DNA from: Austropuccinia psidii
Lineage: Eukaryota > Basidiomycota > Pucciniomycetes > Pucciniales > Sphaerophragmiaceae
Direction: 5' to 3'
DNA length: 64,000 nt
Assembly (NCBI GenBank): GCA_023105745.1
Contig: JALGQZ010000004.1
Coordinates: 12,736,451 to 12,800,450, forward strand
Part shown: positions 48,386 to 60,258 of the stretch, one piece after another
Layout: each line of letters starts with the position of its first letter
How positions within the stretch are numbered: the first letter of the stretch is position 1
The notes under the pieces: generated by a model
Seen by the model: the letters and a program-made list of their open reading frames with translations, nothing else
What the model was told of the DNA's origin: nothing
Database searches by the model: none
Position numbers and translations under genes: made by a program

Positions 48386-48654
48386 TGTGGGTACACAAAA
48401 GCCGATTCCGCTTCCAACATGATGATGGCGCAGTTAGAAATTTTGGATGCTATGAAAGGTGAGTGTGTGGGTCATTTGATCATTGGACTTGGCTTATTCA
48501 CACTGTACCCAATGTCAAAATAGTAAGTTCTTTGTGGCAATGTGAAATAATGGGCTTTGCTTGTCACAATGGCATGTCTCTGTCACTAAATTTTGAGGCA
48601 ATTATTTCACTAGCAAAATTGCTAATGAATCTGAGAGATTTGCATTTTTGTAGA

Positions 48655-51600
48655 CTAAATATCATGAAATAACGGCTTTATCATTACAAGCAGTCCACAT
48701 GACAGAGCTTTGTTATCATACAATCCACAGTTACCTTCTATTTCTTCTTCTGATATAATCAAGTGTCCATCATCAAAACCAACAGCTTTATAAATATTGA
48801 GATACGGCCAATCTGGTAGGAAATTCACATCAATCTTCAAAGTTTTTAAAATCAGAAAGTTATTATTCAGTATGCTAGATGGCTCAGAGACTTTGAAAAT
48901 GCTATCAATAATACCAAATTGTCGTGAGTTGCCCCTCAGAAAACATATCACACTGTTGCTGATATTTTTGGATTCAGTTGAAAATATATTGTTCCCAATA
49001 TTAATGTTTGAAACTGGAAAATACCAAGGTGAGACAATCCTTGAAGTGGGAGGACTTGTGGATTGCATGGTAGTGTCTAAGCTGATCCAATCAACTACTT
49101 CCCTTGTGGAATGAAAATTCTGTAAGTACTCAACCAGGCAAGCATAATTTTGTTGGTCATGGCGGGATGGCTTGTTATATTTATGGTGATTGAACACGGC
49201 AGGTGGCTGTGATTCGAAAAGATTTTTTATTTCACATGGCACAGATGGGGATTTCAGGAGAACGGAAAGGTTGGAACATCGACAGATATGTTGAAGTAAG
49301 GTTTTATCTATATCATCTATTCAGAGTTGCAAAAAGTTAGTCTTATTCAGTTCAGGTGTTTCATCAATGTGAATATATTGATCTTATTAATTGACGTACA
49401 TATCTTGTTATTTGTTGGCATCTTTGCAAATACTCCAATCAAGCGCTCATAACCCCATGTGGCTGAGGCTTGTGCTGGGCCCCAACGTTGGAAGAGTTCG
49501 GGAATATGATCAGCAAAATGATGATTTGGTTTACTTTTCTGTTTTGGGAACAGGTGTTGATTGGAAAGGCGGAATTTTTTCCAATGTTCAGCAAATGCAG
49601 TCGCATCATCTATTGAAACAGTCCAGCTTGTGGCAATGTTGATAGCACTAATCAAATGGAATGTATTCTTGGCTAGTTCATTTGCAAGTTCTTCTGACTG
49701 ACCCATTTTTCTTTGAGTGTTGGCAGATTGGTGTGCATCTAATGACATCTGTTGACTGAGCATTAGAAATGGAATATAGACCTTATATAAGAGAGCCCAT
49801 TCAGCGGCTTTTAAGCTACCATGAGAGGGGGAACCCATTTTGCGGGGAACTCTTGTCCATGATGAGGGAATTATGGTCTCAGATATGATTTGTCGGAGAT
49901 GCTCAAGAGCCTCACCCTTGATCTGGTGATCACTCAGTGCAGTGATATCCAATTCAGAGGGTATTTCAGAAGTGGGGATGTAATCGGCATCAAATGAAGG
50001 AATCTCCGCAGAACCACTAGATGGATGTTCCGTGTGAGGGGTGGGCATTGGGAAGTAGTTTTTTCGGGTGGAAGTAGTGGGGAGTGGCTCATTTATTATT
50101 TTTGCTGCGTCTCTTCTCAGGGAGCGGGCCTCTCTCAATGTGATTTTATCAAGAGAGCTGTTGGAGGTCTTGGAATCTGAGTCTGAACTGTTGGTGTCAT
50201 TGGATTTCCTGCGGGACCTGAAGTAAATTTTTGATTTCGCCTCTGGAATGCACAATTTGAAAGTTGCATGATCCTTCAAAATTCCAAGTATTAAATTATG
50301 CATTATGTCAAGATTAACCATTCTGGTTGCATCCCAATACGGAAGGTCTTCCAAAATTGAATATCGCACTCCATACTCAGAGAAAATTGCTTGTCTTTGT
50401 TGTGGGGTTGCCCGAAGCCATTTGGCAATGGTTGATTTATGACTTTGGTATGAGCGCGTGTAGTGAAATTGAGGACCAATTTCTTCAATTTGAGCTTTGT
50501 GAATGGTGCAAAAATTACAAAAGTGGTTTCCTGAATGGGAAATAAATCCAGTAAGCTTGCGCATGGCAACCACATCCGCAATGGCTGTGAGGATGGCAAC
50601 ATGGATAAAGGATCCTGATGGACCTGTTGAGGTGGGTGCAAAATGGTAACCCTGCCATAGCTCTTTGAGCTCGTTGATGAGTGGCATTAATAGATAATTC
50701 AATTGAAGCGCAGTTGGCTCCTTCGGACCAGGGATGATTCCTGCAACATAGACATTCTCGGGCTTCAATCTTTCACTTGGGGGGAGATTAAGACAAATAA
50801 GCATGATAGGTCCAATGCTAGCCAACCGGGTTGACTTTCCATGTGCATTAAACCAGTCCACATATATGGAGAAGGCCAATGCACCAGGAATGGACATGAA
50901 TGGGGGGTCATGGATATTTCTAGTGCCAGTGAAGCGTCTCCAGACCAATCCATCCCAGACGTCACGTTTTGGGGAATCTTCGGGAGTTTGGGATTGTTGA
51001 TGTTGATGCAGAATGTCCATAATTCCAGCCCGCTGGAGAAATCTGGCAAGCCAATTTTTGAATGGTTGATAAATGAAATGTTTTGTTGGTATAAATTTTT
51101 GCTTCATGTTGGTTGTGTTTTGGGTGTGGGGTTCAGATGAATAGATGAATTTGCCTAATGATTGTGTGCAAGGGGGATCATGATCATTTGGGTCATTATG
51201 GCGTTGACAGTGGGGTTGGTCAGTTGTGACTGATTCAGTAAGGCCATTAAGAGAGAAACATTGAGGACAACATATATAGTTTTGAATCACTGGCTCCAAT
51301 TGGAGATGTTCAAATATGGTACTCAGATCTTGAGGTATATGGAATGCAGGAGCGGGGGGACCAGCTGAGCTTGAGATACTGGACTTGATCAGCAGGTTCA
51401 GGGCGGGGTTGAGTATGCGTGAAGCCCTGCGGGGTAAATTATACCTTAATGATAGAATGGCAGATATTATCATTCCTAGGTCTTGTGGGGGAAGGGTTTG
51501 ACTGCCACTATATGGTTTCTGTGCAGTTGAATTGAGACCCGCTGCAGTTGGGAAAGTGCTTTGGGTCAAACGTGAATAATCAGCTGGGAAGATTTGATCC

Positions 51601-51791
51601 AATAGAATTTGTGGGCACCCAGATCCTGATGCAGAAGTAGGGATGTTTGGAAGAGATTTGGGTGCAATGGTTGATTTGAGCTTTTTAATGTGCTGTTTAT
51701 ATTGGAAAGGTGTGAAGGCAACTCCTTACTTATCACCCTCAGGGGAAGAGTGTGTTTGAGTTGAGCAGTGTTGACACATGCATATACGCAT
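48655..51791 (-). pseudogene. CACTA-superfamily transposase (Tnp2/Plavaka-like), one early nonsense codon
   Basis: Exon 1 is 49400-51791, exon 2 48655-49316, with an 83-nt GTACGT...AATAG intron in phase; full reading is 1017 residues. From the ATG at 51791 it starts MRICMCQHCST, a Cys/His N-terminal motif that continues to QYKQHIKKLK. A TAA at 51726-51728 (codon 22) breaks it, probably a C-to-T change of CAA. Downstream the frame is open throughout. Marks of the transposase core are FSIYVDWFNAHG (first Asp, about 50,850), NVYVAGIIPGPKEP, GFISHSGNHFCNFC, LPYWDATR and LDIMHNLILGILKDH (about 50,300). HFADHIPELFQRWG, WGYERLIGVFAKM and a C-terminal beta-rich domain with FLPDWPYLNIYK complete it. 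The family cuts and pastes CACTA-type elements. It may still be expressed from a later start, but the zinc motif would be lost. Confidence 0.85.
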
Positions 51792-52775
51792 TGAGGAATA
51801 GGGCCGGGTTGTCATTGTTGCAGGAATTGGGAGTACGGTTGGTTTGTGTATAAATATCTATGGTTGATGTGAAAGTGTTTAGGAGTGTTATTAATTGGAA
51901 ATAAAATTCAGTGATTATTTATGAAGGGGGAGATGATTTGAGCCAGCTGAGGATTTTATCCCATTTGTAATGGAGCATGAGCTGCAGTGGATAAAGTTTA
52001 ACATGTCTCATCTGGATGGCGGAATTGGTTAGGCGTTTAATTGGGTAAAATGCCATGCTGCTCAATGCTCATACATATTCTAGTTTATTTACACATTGTG
52101 ATAGTGCGGGTTTTACCATTGAGGGGGTTCCATTAGTGAAGTGTTACCATTGAATTGAGGGGATTAACATTTAACCCATGTACGCTGGCACGCCATCGTA
52201 CATGGTTTAAACCTTATTACAGACATAACTATATAACTCTATTACATAAGGGGGTGGAGTGCAGCTAAAGTCTTTGTATTTGGTTTGAGTGCGGCGGGCT
52301 TTGAATCAGTTGGAATGTGATTTGGATTGTCTTGCCTTTCGTGAAAAGGTGATGTCTCTTTTGTGGGTAAATCCTTCATGAATATACCCCTTTACAGATG
52401 TACAATGTTGTGGAATTTCAATGCATATATTGGCAGTTTGGATAATTCACAAAATGTGACAATGGGGAGGCGGAAATGTTACCAAATATGATTACTTATG
52501 GATGATGGGTCCCCTTTCAGATCAAGGAAATATCACATTATATTCTGGTAGGCCGTGCAGGGTGGTTTCCGACAAAAGCGGAGGAGCTCAAGAGGAGGCA
52601 GGGAGGATTCTCCTCAAAAGAGTCTTATCCGACTTCCACACAACACTTAGTTCCAACTATTCATAGAATTTCTCTATTCTAAATTTGAAAAGATTTCATC
52701 TCATATCACTCTATTTTATCATAATACTGAGGTGTTTTATCTAGTTAAAAATATTACTGTACTTTTTCGGCCCTT
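51792..52775. promoter_or_regulatory. Divergent intergenic region, transposase/companion
   Basis: 984 bp between the two divergent starts. It contains the palindrome at 52176-52205. No other gene is seen; promoter elements are not obvious. Confidence 0.5.
52176..52205. repeat. Palindrome 1 of the shared motif family
   Basis: Left arm CCATGTACGCTGGC, right arm GCCATCGTACATGG, centre AC; one mismatched pair. The outer 9 bp (CCATGTACG/CGTACATGG) are perfect. Confidence 0.85.
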
Positions 52776-54837
52776 ATGTCATCTTTCAAGTCACATAAAT
52801 CCCGTTCAGGTTCTGTTCATGACTCAAATAGTGAATCTAGCATAGAATATGTTCAAACACAGTCACCATTGAGTCCCAACATTCCTCTCACAACCCCTAT
52901 CGCATCCTCAATGAATGTATCAGGTCTTAACATTGATGTGGGCAATCCAAAGGCTCCAACTTCAAGCACTTGGTCGATCCCAAATATTTCCGTCACTCCA
53001 ATTCCCCTGAATCCCACTAATACACAAATTCATGTGTCTCAGGGGCCAGAAGGCACACCTCAAATCTCATCACACGCTAATCCCCAATCAAAATTTCCAC
53101 GTGAGTTCCTCCTTAATCCCGGTCGGAGTCCAGTCGCATCCCAGGATCCCTTTGGCCAAAGTAAACAGCCAACCCTCAATATTCCAGCAGGATCTCAGGT
53201 TCATGTGGGTGATGAAAGGCGCGTGGATGGGGGGCGACGAAAAAGACCTTTGGAAAATGTCTCTTGGAGCGGTCTGTCAGAGGGAAATCCAGTATTGACG
53301 CTTCATCAAAGTAAGTCATTTGAATTTTGGAGTAGAAACTTATTCACAATTTGATATGTTTGTTTCATGGGTTAGATATGGCACCTAAAGGCAAGTCAGT
53401 CCGATCTCAGGAGCCAATTGAAGATCGTGAGTATCACCAGTCTTCATTAATGTTTTGATGTGTTAACTGATGATTTGCATGGCAGGGGATGAACTTTATG
53501 CGTCTTCACCTCTGGTCCATAAAGAGAAAGTCACTGGACGTCATCATCCATATGCCTCCAAACCAAGAATGGGTCATGCCAGTACATCAAGAGAAAGAAT
53601 GGTGGATGATGAGGATGAGAACATGTCTCCGACTCAAAGTGAAAGAAATGATGAACCAACGAGGGACAATTTCACCGCGCATGAGCAAGGCACTCAATCA
53701 AATAGTGAGTTCACCCATCCTCAGCTGGGCCTTGCCCAGAGTATGCTTGAACAATCCGAGGTCAGACAGCAAAGGAACCAGGCCCGCAAAGCTCACAATG
53801 TGGCGAAACGTGCAAGCCAGAAGGAGCAACAAAAATGGCTGAAGGCAGAACTTCCAGAGAATGTCCATGGAATGAGATCAGCAGTACACGCACATTGCCT
53901 GTTCCTACTCAAAGTTAGGGATAAGGATTTTTCCTCACTACCAGCACCACCCAGCACAGAAGAGCGTGAAATTGCAATTCAAGTGGCTGGTCATCTCGGT
54001 TATGTCCCCAAGGATGTTTTCAATGAGCCATCAACACAGGTTCAGTCTCAGGGTTTCCAAAGCTACTGCGAAAATGAGCTCCACAAGCTAGGACTAAAGC
54101 GATTCACTTGGGACTGGGAGAGCTCATGGCAACATCCGTTTAACGAGCTGATGTCTATGGTGTTTTACCGTACATTCCGTCTCGCACTTGTCAGCACTGA
54201 GTATCATCACTACTGTTGGAACAAGGATCATAACAACTATGGGGTCGTGGCGGCTCTAATGGAGCGATATTTCACTTATTTGAAAAGAGAATGGAAGTCT
54301 ATTCAAAAGGATGCGGAGTATTTGGTTAAAAAGAAGGAGAATCAAAAGCTCGCGAAGATTCGTCAAAGAGTTAGTTACTGTATCTCTTCTTCATTGTGGA
54401 CCAAGTCTGATGATGATCTACTTGATTATGTGCAGACCTGTGAGCGCCCTCGTGAATGGTGTGATACGGCTAAATTTCCCATCCTAGCATCACAATTCAA
54501 TGACCCTCGAGTATGCTCAGATACTGAGGAAATACTGGAAAATGGCCGTCAAGTTTACCGCAAAGTGGGATTACGCTGGCGCTCCCAGTTATTTAATGAT
54601 TTGGTATTGAAAATGGATAGAGACATAGAGTTTTGTAATCGGATTAAAAAAAAGGGTAAAAAAACTATTGATAGATTGCCAGAATTACGATCGACAGATG
54701 ATGGTGATATTCCGGAAGGCCTATCATTTCAGGTATTTGATCAAGATTGGCTCAAAGGCTGTAGTAAGATGCAGACTAGCGCCCTCAAGATACTTGACAT
54801 GCCAGTTATTAGGCCTAATGGTGATGCTCTGCAATAA
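52776..54837 (+). CDS. Companion protein of the transposon, unknown function
   Basis: Three exons (52776-53310, 53376-53426, 53486-54837) with introns of 65 and 59 nt (GTAAGT...TTAG, GTGAGT...GCAG) encode 645 residues. Residues 1-200 are rich in Ser, Pro, Asn and Thr and probably disordered. A basic helical stretch near 290 (EVRQQRNQARKAHNVAKRAS) precedes a compact Trp-rich region with FTWDWESSWQHPFNELMSM and KVGLRWRSQLFNDLVLKMD. It ends VIRPNGDALQ. A shorter product starting at the ATG in exon 2 (MAPKGKSV, 53378) is possible. I recognise no named domain. I recall relatives next to transposases in rust genomes, so an accessory DNA-binding (TNPA-like) role is a guess from position only. Confidence 0.8.
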
Positions 54838-54842
54838 CTTAG

Positions 54843-54875
54843 TAATTTGTCACGGTATAGCACTGTGACAAATTA
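54843..54875. terminator. Perfect 11-bp hairpin just after the companion gene
   Basis: TAATTTGTCAC and GTGACAAATTA enclose an 11-nt loop, starting 6 bp after the stop codon. Its position suggests a 3' UTR structure, but a eukaryotic terminator role is only inferred. Confidence 0.6.
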
Positions 54876-55143
54876 AAATTTTGTGAATTATTTGTGCAGG
54901 TGTAATAAAATCTGATTATTATCTCTTAAGGATGCAACAACTTGCTAAATATGTTAGAATATAGACAATATGAATTGAAATGTATCACCGTCTCCCTTGC
55001 AATAATACTCTATTGCTCATTTTCATTGAGGAAATATTGAAGAAGTTCGATCCAGCTCATGGTGTTCATAATTGTGGACCTGTGCCAGAGTCAACAGGAG
55101 TTATCAACTTTGTCAATCACAAATTATATAATATCAGTAAGGC
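54876..55143. other. Convergent 3' spacer
   Basis: Between companion and SNF2 genes; no gene seen. Confidence 0.5.
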
Positions 55144-57576
55144 TCACGCAGTTAATGATTTTTTCTTTTCTTGGACCTATTGGTGATTGGAATATGGCAT
55201 TCCCATAAGGAAGGATTTCAGAATAGTAATACAATCAAGTGAAAGATGAGCTTGAAAGGTACCTTCCGCATGTTGACCTCAACTGAATGAGGAGTGATAT
55301 AGTGGATGACCTGTACAGGTCGTTGTTGGCCAATACGATGTAGACGATCAACAGCCTGAGCCTCAATGGCTGGGTTCCAATTGGGCTCCTGGAAATGTGG
55401 ATGTCAGGGTCCGAAAATCAGGGGAGAATTTTGGGGGGCCCCTCACCATTAAATAGACTATATTAGCACAAGTTATATTGAGGCCAGTTCCAGCCGCGGC
55501 AATGGATGCAATGAGTACTTCACATTCAGGATTATTCAAGAAACTCTCAAGCGCCTTGTCCTGCGCTCGTGGTGTAATTGTTCCATCAATTCGTGCTGAA
55601 AGGATAGAGTGATGGGCAAGAGCAATACCAATTCTACAATATAAAAAAGTCAGATGGAGTCAATTGGTAATGGATGCATATTAGAATTAACGCACAAATC
55701 TAGAAATTGGGTCCATTGGGTATAAACCACCGATTTCGTCGGACCACACCTTGTTTGTTTGTTCTTCATTAAGCTTTGTAGGAGGTGTGCAATTTTACTA
55801 CTCATCATGCATGTTTCCACATCCACAATAGTTCGTGTGATTCTTGGGGAGTTATCCTGAGTGCTCCTGCCCTCGGGGTCTTCCAACTCCGCCTCCGCAA
55901 TTGTGTTAAGCATGATGTGATGGTTACAACATATTCGCAGCTTATTAATATTTCTGAAAAATTCTCCTGGTCCTTTGCTTTTGGATGATAGGAATTCTTC
56001 ATATAATATGGAATATTCTTGCTGCATGGTCGGGTTGAGTGGGAGCAGCTCATAATGATGGCTAATAGTGGGGAGGGATTCGAGATGTGTGGTTTTGGTG
56101 CGGCGCAAACTTAAATGCCGCAATGCCAAATGCAAAATATCATTGCAACCTTTTGAAAGACTACTCAGGATGAATGGTGACCAGTTATCTTGATCGGCGC
56201 TCTGGGGTTGAGTGATGAATGATATTATGCCCAAAAGGTCATAAATGGTGTTGTGAATAGGTGTGCCCGTTAAACATATTCGACGGGATGAAAGGAGGCT
56301 ATTAATGGCACGGTGAGTGGCAGTGTATTGAGAGCGAATATAGCTATAAGAGGGGGAAAGGGTTATTGGATATAAAAGGTAATTTGAATCATTTAAGCTC
56401 AGCCACTCACTGTGCCTCATCCAAGATTATACGATGCCAATTGATTTGAAAAATGAATGATGTAGAGGGATTGGTTTGCTTAAATTCTTGGGTGATAGTA
56501 TTGTAAGAAGTGATGATGATATCATATTTTAAAATGTCGGCTTGGGATAATGAGTGACGAGTGGGACCATGGTAGATTTTGGCATGCAGTGCTCCAGCCT
56601 GAGCATGCTTGGATATTTCTGATTGCCAGTTGGTAATTAAGCGAGGGGGGCAGATGATCATGGTGGGCGTGGAGCGATGGGGGTTTGCAATCATCCGCTC
56701 CTTGGAGGTACCAATTAGAGCAATGGCCTGAATGGTTTTACCTAATCCCATATCATCCGCGAGCAGTCCTCCAAGAGGGGTATTGGTCGAAAGGGATTCA
56801 AATGAGCTAACGACCTTGTTTGTAATGATAGGCCTGGCATTGAAAGTGGATCCTGGGGGTGAGGTGGCCCAAAGGTTACGGGCTGATTGGCCATTGGGGA
56901 TTTCTCGATCCCAGAGGAAAGCTAGTCCGGTCTTTTGATGAGGGAGGAGGGGGGTTTGAATAATGGCATGGGGCGGGGTTATCATGGGGAGGTCTGATCC
57001 ACTGGGTAATTGTATCAGTTTTTGCTTGGAAATCAATGATGAAACAGCAGGATATGAAGCAGGCATCGAGTTTGAAGCGGGAAATGTCGGAGTAAAGAGT
57101 TGACATTGACAATGAGTAGTACAGTCATATTCTTTGGGCATTTTAAGCTTGAAATCTTGTGTTCGAAAGCTTTCCATTATGAATAGAATGTTTGGATACC
57201 ATGTGAAGAACATCAATGCTAGATTGGGTTTCTGAGATGAGGAGAGATCATTGGCATCAGTCATAAATACTCCCTCAACGAATAATATTTGAGTAGGATT
57301 GGATTGGCAATTTTCAATCCATGCCCCACCAGGACCACAGTGCATGAACGTTTTTGGTGCCCCAAGGAATGGTATCAACGTTTGGGAAAGGGTTCCCGGG
57401 AGAGAGCCAATAGCATGCTGGTGATTGGGGAGATATACGAATATGTTGTGTTGATTGTGCCATAGGATAATCCAAGAACCTAAGTGGGAATTCTCAAGCT
57501 TTAAGGTTATATCACTATTTATTTGAATACGAATATTAATCATCCCAATGCAAAGTGGTTGTGAAGGCGTTGACAT
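55144..57576 (-). CDS. SNF2-family helicase carried by the element (intact)
   Basis: Five exons (56411-57576, 55696-56343, 55447-55633, 55263-55388, 55144-55176) with introns of 67, 62, 58 and 86 nt. All are in phase and give 719 residues with no stop. The Walker A region is LADDMGLGKTIQA; CPPRLITNWQSEI follows. The DEAH box is rebuilt across intron 1 (LDEA/HYIRS). LTGTPIHNTIYDLLG is motif III; RRTKT and CCNH lie between lobes. IASIAAAGTGLNIT is motif V and QAVDRLHRIGQQRPV motif VI, split over exons 3-4. It ends VQEKKKSLTA. This is the Rad5/HLTF-like branch, but without a RING finger in the insert. Such ATPases translocate on duplex DNA and remodel nucleosomes. The N-terminal 230 residues are unassigned. 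Starting ATG at 57576 is the first in frame. Its preservation beside a mutated transposase is notable. Confidence 0.93.
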
Positions 57577-57941
57577 GATGGCTATTTTAAATTATTTGGG
57601 GACAGTTGCAAATTATATGATTGGGAAGGGTTAGCTAAAGGGAATGAAGCGCAATAAGCGCAGGTGGGGAGCTTATATGAGTGGCAGCAACAGGCCAAAA
57701 GGGGGATGGCCTGTGGTTACGTGAATGGTCTTGATGGAGGTGGGCCTCTTGGGCACATAATTTTCATATCCGATTTGGGGCATATATCAAGGCAAGGTGG
57801 CCAAAATGTGGGTGCACCATTATGACTGCTGGATCTGCAGCGATTTACGAAAACTTTGGTGGAACAAGGTTGACATTAGCACATCCGAAATTGGGTGGGT
57901 TGTAGCAACTTATTGTGGAGGGCATATCAGAGGCATGCAGT

Positions 57942-57969
57942 CATGTTCGCTGGTGTGACAGCGAACATG
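57942..57969. repeat. Palindrome 2 of the shared motif family
   Basis: Perfect 11-bp arms CATGTTCGCTG / CAGCGAACATG around a 6-nt centre GTGTGA. Confidence 0.88.
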
Positions 57970-58082
57970 GATGCATATATATCTTCCTCAGGTTAATTGT
58001 CGCACAGGGACCTACTGGGCAATTTTGGCGGTTTCAAAGGGCAATCTCACTGTGGGGATGCTTGTGTGTAGGCGGGTGAGAT

Positions 58083-58108
58083 ATGTTCGGTGGCGTGCCA
58101 CCGAACAT
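58083..58108. repeat. Palindrome 3 of the shared motif family
   Basis: Perfect 12-bp arms ATGTTCGGTGGC / GCCACCGAACAT around GT. It contains CGG and CCG triplets separated by 10 bp, a spacing known from Zn2Cys6 (Put3-type) sites. Confidence 0.92.
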
Positions 58109-60258
58109 GACTTTGGTTTTGCGTGAAGTTTTTTGCTGACTGATGCATACTGGGCTTTCAGGGGGGAATGTGTAGGATGATTAAAGGGGGCGCCATCCGT
58201 GAGCCGTGATCCACATATACATTCACCCTTATGGCGTTTGAGGCGAGTACTAATCTACCGAGATTGGCATCAGGGTCTTTGACTCAGGCGTGTACAAAAC
58301 TCCGGAGGAAAGAGGCCACACGCCCCAGGGATTTTTTGGCTGCAAGCCAGGTGCCACAACTTGCGCGGGGCGTGTGAGAACATGAAGAAAATGACCCGCG
58401 GTGGGAGATACCCACGCAAACATGACCAGCCTCAGCAATCATAGGCTGGGATTGTTATTCTAATGTGGATGAGGCTGAAGCAAATTCACACTGATTGGCC
58501 TCAGGTTTCCACGCGCAAGCGGGTGAGCGTCTGCATTCAAGCTGACAACCTGACCAAGAAAATAGGCAGCTGGAAGACTGGCAGAAAAATGTCTTCCAGG
58601 CGTGTGAAAGCTGCCTGCGTATGACCCATCGGGGGTGCGCATGAAAGCGTGTGGCTGCCCGACAATGAACAAGCGGGCCAGTCATTGTTTGCCCCAACAA
58701 TGGCACCGGAGTGAATCAACTCTTTGTGTATGACCCAAATATTAAGTCATCCCATTATGACCCACTTACATTAACTTGCATTACATGCGCATCTGTGCCG
58801 TAGTTAGGCAGAGCTGTCCAACAAGGTGCATCAAAGGGATGCAGGTGAGAGATATGACTCGATGGCTTGACGTGATTGCATGTTACATTGTTGAACAGCT
58901 TTTTGCTCTGCCCCGCAGTACATTTACAAAGGTGTACTGCGTACTACAGTGTCGACTGTACAGATCAGGAAGGTGTAATACTACTTGAGCCTGCATGCAT
59001 ACAGCAAATGTGCATGCACCTTCCGATCGTTTGCATTTACGTAGCTCATGTGCCACATGCTCAGCATCGTGTTTCACCCGATTTGCACACACAAGCTGAG
59101 CATGTCATGGTCAAAAGCACCGTGTGAAAGTGCTCAGTAAAGCCATGGAATGAACTAATTCTTCAATAGCTCACTGGAAGGCTCAATTTGGAGCACTTCA
59201 CCAAAGCGTGTGAAATGCTGCACCTGGCTGAAATGTCATCCGATGCTGTGCCAAATGCTCAGATTGTGTGCTTACAAAAATGACCTAGCAATTGCTCAGC
59301 ATCGTGCATTTGATATTGTTATATCAATAGTTCAACAACTGTGCAATTAAAATGTTCAGCCACTGAGCATTTCAATTATGACCCGAAAGCAAACCTGAGC
59401 AATGGGTCGAGCCAAGATTACGCTGTATTCACTTGTCTTACAGCCCCCCCCTTTGTTCACATACTATCACCAGGCCATACGGCCGGTAATCTTGCCGCGG
59501 TCACTTGTGACCAAATGCACCCGGTGCATTTCTGCATGGGGCACTTGTGCATTGCACGTTGAATGCACATTCAACAAGGGCCTCACGACCACCCTCTTGG
59601 GTGATCGGGTGGCTATTTAAGGAAACAAAGGGGATTTGACTCAGCTTGACAATTCAATAAATTGCAATACTCAGCCAGACCCCCATTGTTCTTCTGCCTC
59701 ACGCGAGCATTTCACTTCTCAGTTGCAGCATTCGCTGAGACTCAGCTTCAATTTTGCCCACACGCCTTGAAGCTGAGACTTTTGCGGGTGCTGAAACTGC
59801 TGCGATCGTCTCAGCTTCACCTTGGTATAAAAGACCATCTTCACACGACACGCACTTTTCACTTTCTCTCTCACCCGCTCCACTTCGTTCAACGTCACCC
59901 GCGTTTGTCCTTCTTGTGCGTATTCCCCCTCGTCTTCCTGCCTTTCCAGTCTTTTCTTTCGCACTCGACTAACCCCACTCCCCTTCCTGCTCGCTTTTTG
60001 TTTTTCCTGCTGATAATTTCAGAACCCCACTTCTATCTACTTTGTACCTTTTCTCCAATTGAACTTTTGTCAACATTATGGTCCAATATTAATCATTTTC
60101 TTTCTTCACGACTCTCTTCTAGACTTTTAAAAACTTCCGACTAGAGCGTTTTTATATTGATTCTGTTTTAAATTTATATAAATCATCGTATGTCTTCCTT
60201 TTCTTTCTTGATTGCTTACTTTCTATTCAGTTACTAACCTGTTTTGTTTTGTTTTTAG

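Larger units (their letters stand above)
57577..60258. promoter_or_regulatory. Long CpG-rich divergent intergenic region
   Basis: 2.7 kb between the SNF2 and Zn2Cys6-like starts. It carries palindromes 2 and 3 and repeated TGCTCAG-type motifs (GCTCAGCATCGTG at about 59069 and 59296). A TATA box, GGTATAAAAG, lies at 59824-59833, and a pyrimidine-rich leader follows. A GTATGT at 60189 and TTTTTAG just before the ATG suggest a 5' UTR intron. Open frames (for example 59662-60144) are not credible genes. Confidence 0.55.

Noticed and set aside
48003..48523. Several overlapping long open frames on both strands
   Set aside because: They result from the 30-bp repeat whose period is divisible by three; composition is periodic and no start or splice context supports a protein.
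53470..54837. Separate gene starting MICMAGDEL
   Set aside because: That start lies in an intron; in-phase splicing links it to the upstream exons at 52776 and 53376.
55650..56420. SNF2 C-terminal part as a separate gene
   Set aside because: A 67-nt intron joins it in phase to the upstream frame and restores DEAH.
59662..60144. 160-aa open frame upstream of the Zn2Cys6-like gene
   Set aside because: Leader-like pyrimidine-rich DNA behind a TATA box; no domain, and composition follows the CT-rich strand.
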